DNA of 64,000 bases from Superficieibacter sp. HKU1 (GTDB lineage: Bacteria; Pseudomonadota; Gammaproteobacteria; Enterobacterales; Enterobacteriaceae): the NCBI RefSeq assembly GCF_029319185.1, contig NZ_CP119754.1, positions 3,596,001-3,660,000 on the forward strand, given 5' to 3'. The stretch's first letter is position 1. The number at the start of each line of letters is the position of its first letter. Under the pieces are notes generated by a model. It was not told where the DNA came from, did no database searches, and was given only the letters and a program-made list of their open reading frames with translations. Position numbers and translations under genes: made by a program. Of this stretch, positions 61,681 through 64,000 are shown in pieces.

Positions 61681-62479
61681 GGCGTGCGGCTTTCGCCATC
61701 ATCTTCTTCAACGCGTGAGACACGGCGATAAAGCCAAACGTTGCCGTCACCATCGTTGCGGCACCAAAACCTGAGGCGCAATCCATCCGCTTTGGTCCTT
61801 CTGCCGTGCTTTTCATGGCGCAGACTGAGCCATCCGACTGAGGATACACCAGCGCCTCGGTAGAAAATACGCAGTCCACGCCCAGTTTACCCTTGCTGTT
61901 TTTGACTACGCCAAAATCGCTTTTCAGCCGCTCGCGCAATTTTGCCGCCAGCGGATCCTGAATGGTTTTCGCCAGATCGCTGACCTGAATTTGCGTCGGA
62001 TCGATCTGCCCCCCCGCGCCGCCGGTGGTGACCAGCGGGATTTTATTGCGTCGACAAAAGGCAATTAGCGCGGCTTTTGGCCGCACGCTGTCGATGGCAT
62101 CAATCACATAGCTATGGCCCTGATTCATATAGCCTGCGACGTTGTCCGCCGTCACAAAATCATCAATGACGGTTACCCGGCACTCCGGGTTAATCTGTCG
62201 AATTCGCTCAGCCATCACCTCGGCTTTTGCCACGCCCACCGTTTCCCGCAGCGCATGGATTTGCCGGTTGGTGTTGGTGACGCAGACGTCATCCATATCA
62301 ATCAGGGTGATCGCGCCGATGCCGGTGCGTGCCAGCGCCTCAGCCACCCAGGAGCCAACGCCGCCAATGCCCACCACGCAAAAATGCGCGTCCGCAAAAA
62401 GCTGAAGCGCCTGCTCACCATATAAACGTGCGGTGCCGCCAAAACGTTGACGCCAGGCATCGCTGATTACTACAGACAT
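61670..62479 (-). CDS. tcdA: tRNA threonylcarbamoyladenosine dehydratase TcdA (CsdL)
   Basis: 269 residues, E1-like ThiF fold. The ATP site is VVGIGGVGSWVAEALARTGIG with a following IDMDDV; the later block CASGFGAATMVTATFGF is characteristic. It adenylates and dehydrates t6A37 to the cyclic ct6A in tRNAs reading ANN codons. Its last three codons and stop are supplied by a REP element, so the C-terminus may have been shaped by repeat insertion. Confidence 0.95.
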   Translation of the reverse strand: MSVVISDAWRQRFGGTARLYGEQALQLFADAHFCVVGIGGVGSWVAEALARTGIGAITLIDMDDVCVTNTNRQIHALRETVGVAKAEVMAERIRQINPECRVTVIDDFVTADNVAGYMNQGHSYVIDAIDSVRPKAALIAFCRRNKIPLVTTGGAGGQIDPTQIQVSDLAKTIQDPLAAKLRERLKSDFGVVKNSKGKLGVDCVFSTEALVYPQSDGSVCAMKSTAEGPKRMDCASGFGAATMVTATFGFIAVSHALKKMMAKAARLAG

Positions 62480-62521
62480 AAAACCTCGGAATGTAAAAAC
62501 ATAAACTGCGGAGTCATGATC

Positions 62522-62547
62522 CGCCCTCTCCCCACCGGGAGAGGGCG
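62522..62547. repeat. CGCCCTCTCCC/GGGAGAGGGCG hairpin between mltA and tcdA
   Basis: Eleven perfect pairs around CACC. The core CCCTCTCCC-N4-GGGAGAGGG is the same as at 26199 after queD, which shows a dispersed intergenic repeat that can serve as terminator. Confidence 0.75.
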
Positions 62548-62554
62548 AGAAGGG

Positions 62555-63670
62555 TTAACCACTAAATACGTTACCTGATGTCAGGCCACCGCCCGCGCCC
62601 GGCGCATTTTTCAGCACCCAAACGCGGCCATAGTGATTATACCAGCCCGCGCGGTGCCCGGCATCGGCGCCAATACCCTGGTAAATATCAAAGTGCTGAC
62701 CTTTAATGGCGCCACCGACATCCAGTGCCACCATCAGACGCAACTCATACTGACCGTTAAACTTGCCGTTGTTATCCAGCAGCGGCACTTCCGCCAGCAG
62801 CGTGGTCCCCGCCGGGATAATGCTGCGGTCGGAGGCAACAGAAGCGCGACCAATCAGCGGCACCGCGCTGGCCCCTTTCACCGGCGCATACGACTGCGGT
62901 TTAAAGAAGACGAACGACGGGTTCTGCTCAAGCAGCTCCTGCACTTCAGCCTCGCTGTGGGTTTCTCCCCAGTGGCGGATGGCCTGCATCGACATGTCTT
63001 CGCGCTTCACTTCACCACGGTCAATCAGCACTTTGCCGATGCTGCGATAAGGCCAGCCGTTTTTACCGGCATAGCTAAAGAAATTGAGCGGCGAACCGTC
63101 GCCGAAATCAATATAACCGCTGCCCTGCACGTCCATGATGAAGTTATCCATCAGCGAGTTGCTGTAGGCCAGAACGTAGCTGTCACTCAGGCCGCCTGCA
63201 TAAATGCTCGCGCGCGACGGCAGTTTTCCGCGCTTCGGCGGCATACGGTAGATAGGATACTGAAACTCGCCCTGGCGCGTATGCCGCGCCTGCACCACCG
63301 GCGTGTAGTAGCCGGTAAACTGCACGTTGCCGTAGTGATCGGCCCCTTCCATCTGCCAGGCATCAATCCCAAACTGGCGCATGGTGCGGGTATCGCCGCC
63401 GGAACGTAACCAGTCCTGCACGGCGTTATAAATATTGCTCTGGGAACCATAGAGACGCGGCGAGGCGCTGCGGATCTGGCTAACCTGCTCGGAAAAGTCG
63501 CCCGCGTTAATTGGCGCGCCTACCGCGTCAGGCTGGTTTACCAGAGAGAACGGCTGGGTAAATTTCCCGTCTTCATACTGTTGACCGCGATCGGTGGGTT
63601 TTGAAGAACACGCGGCTAGCATGGTTACCACCGCCCCCGTCAGAAGATATTTTGCCCAACGTCCTTTCAT
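62555..63670 (-). CDS. mltA: Membrane-bound lytic murein transglycosylase A
   Basis: 371 residues from the ATG at 63670 (MKGRWAKYLLTGAVV). The lipobox LAAC places the lipidated Cys at 21. MltA domain motifs are QFTGYYTPVVQARHT and NPSFVFFKPQ, and the 3D domain has the catalytic Asp in LMVALDVGGAIKGQHFD. It cuts the murein backbone with anhydro-muramyl ends. The tail PGAGGGLTSGNVFSG is about six residues longer than I recall for E. coli MltA. Confidence 0.96.
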   Translation of the reverse strand: MKGRWAKYLLTGAVVTMLAACSSKPTDRGQQYEDGKFTQPFSLVNQPDAVGAPINAGDFSEQVSQIRSASPRLYGSQSNIYNAVQDWLRSGGDTRTMRQFGIDAWQMEGADHYGNVQFTGYYTPVVQARHTRQGEFQYPIYRMPPKRGKLPSRASIYAGGLSDSYVLAYSNSLMDNFIMDVQGSGYIDFGDGSPLNFFSYAGKNGWPYRSIGKVLIDRGEVKREDMSMQAIRHWGETHSEAEVQELLEQNPSFVFFKPQSYAPVKGASAVPLIGRASVASDRSIIPAGTTLLAEVPLLDNNGKFNGQYELRLMVALDVGGAIKGQHFDIYQGIGADAGHRAGWYNHYGRVWVLKNAPGAGGGLTSGNVFSG

Positions 63671-63835
63671 TGTTCTCATCTTTTAGTTGCCTGAATGCCG
63701 AATGAAGATAACAAACCCCTGAACCTATTGAAATGCGCATACGCACCCTGATACAAATTCCGTGCAAAAAACGAACCGCTTTGTGCTGTTTTTATCCACA
63801 TACTCATCAAATTTATGATCTGGTTAAAAAAAGGG

Positions 63836-63863
63836 TTGCATGAAAATGGCAGCAGAGTATAGT
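63836..63863 (+). promoter_or_regulatory. Promoter of the initiator tRNA gene
   Basis: TTGCAT and TATAGT, 16 bases apart, are followed by the GC-rich discriminator GCGC expected of a stringently controlled stable-RNA promoter. Confidence 0.8.
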
Positions 63864-63876
63864 GCGCTTCCACGGA

Positions 63877-63953
<77 letters not shown>

Positions 63954-64000
63954 ATACAATGTGAAGAAAGACGTTACTCGATGGAAGAGTAACAGACGGA

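Noticed and set aside
63954..64000. Second initiator tRNA copy at the right edge
   Set aside because: The last 47 bases contain no CGCGGGG start; any further copy lies outside the window.

Overview
The window is chromosomal backbone of a gammaproteobacterium of the family Enterobacteriaceae. Proteins such as MutS, RpoS, NlpD, RelA, BarA, GudD, PpnN and CsdA match the Escherichia coli family members in length and motifs, and the gene order mutS-pphB-rpoS-nlpD-pcm-surE-truD-ispFD-ftsB-cys, then eno-pyrG-mazG-relA-rlmD-barA-gud, yqcA-truC-yqcC-csrB-syd-queF-ppnN-sdaCB-xni-rlmM-gcvA-gcvB-csdAE-tcdA-mltA-tRNA-fMet is that of E. coli. Several departures exclude E. coli and point to an Enterobacter, Citrobacter, Kosakonia or Klebsiella-like genus: cysG sits upstream of cysDNC, no CRISPR-Cas locus lies between iap and cysH, a nanE-PTS-rpiR set sits beside eno, and a parDE pair replaces mazEF. 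I cannot name the species from this sequence.

Layout. 1-4.9 kb is an accessory cluster on the minus strand (RidA, DUF1028, M20 deacylase, ABC ATPase, quinone oxidoreductase, glutathione S-transferase) that reads like a catabolic or detoxifying unit; its permease and binding-protein genes are not in the window, and a short remnant suggests a deletion. 5.2-10.8 kb holds mutS, pphB, rpoS and nlpD. 10.9-14.9 kb is a tightly overlapping minus-strand run ftsB-ispD-ispF-truD-surE-pcm. 15-25.5 kb is sulfate assimilation (cysGDNC, then cysJIH) with iap between. 25.8-30.2 kb has queD and queE of queuosine synthesis and a probable N-acetylmannosamine PTS operon with a divergent RpiR-type regulator. 30.2-38.8 kb is eno, pyrG, mazG, a toxin-antitoxin pair with a broken toxin, relA and rlmD. 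38.9-46.9 kb has barA and a glucarate operon gudP-gudX-gudD-garK. 47.4-64 kb is conserved backbone with two regulatory RNAs, CsrB and GcvB, and the initiator tRNA at the right edge.

Connections. BarA (38.9 kb) heads the phosphorelay that, through UvrY, drives csrB (49.4 kb); an 18-base UvrY/SirA-type palindrome is visible upstream of csrB. gcvA and gcvB are divergent regulator and target. csdA-csdE-tcdA form one tRNA-modification module. cysG supplies siroheme to the CysI sulfite reductase encoded 2-4 kb away. The rpoS leader keeps the segment that small RNAs pair with in E. coli.

No wholly new system is evident. The items most worth a second look are the ParE toxin gene stopped at codon 20 beside an intact antitoxin, the apparently deleted transporter in the first cluster, the PTS/NanE/RpiR operon, and the 490-base gap upstream of gudP.
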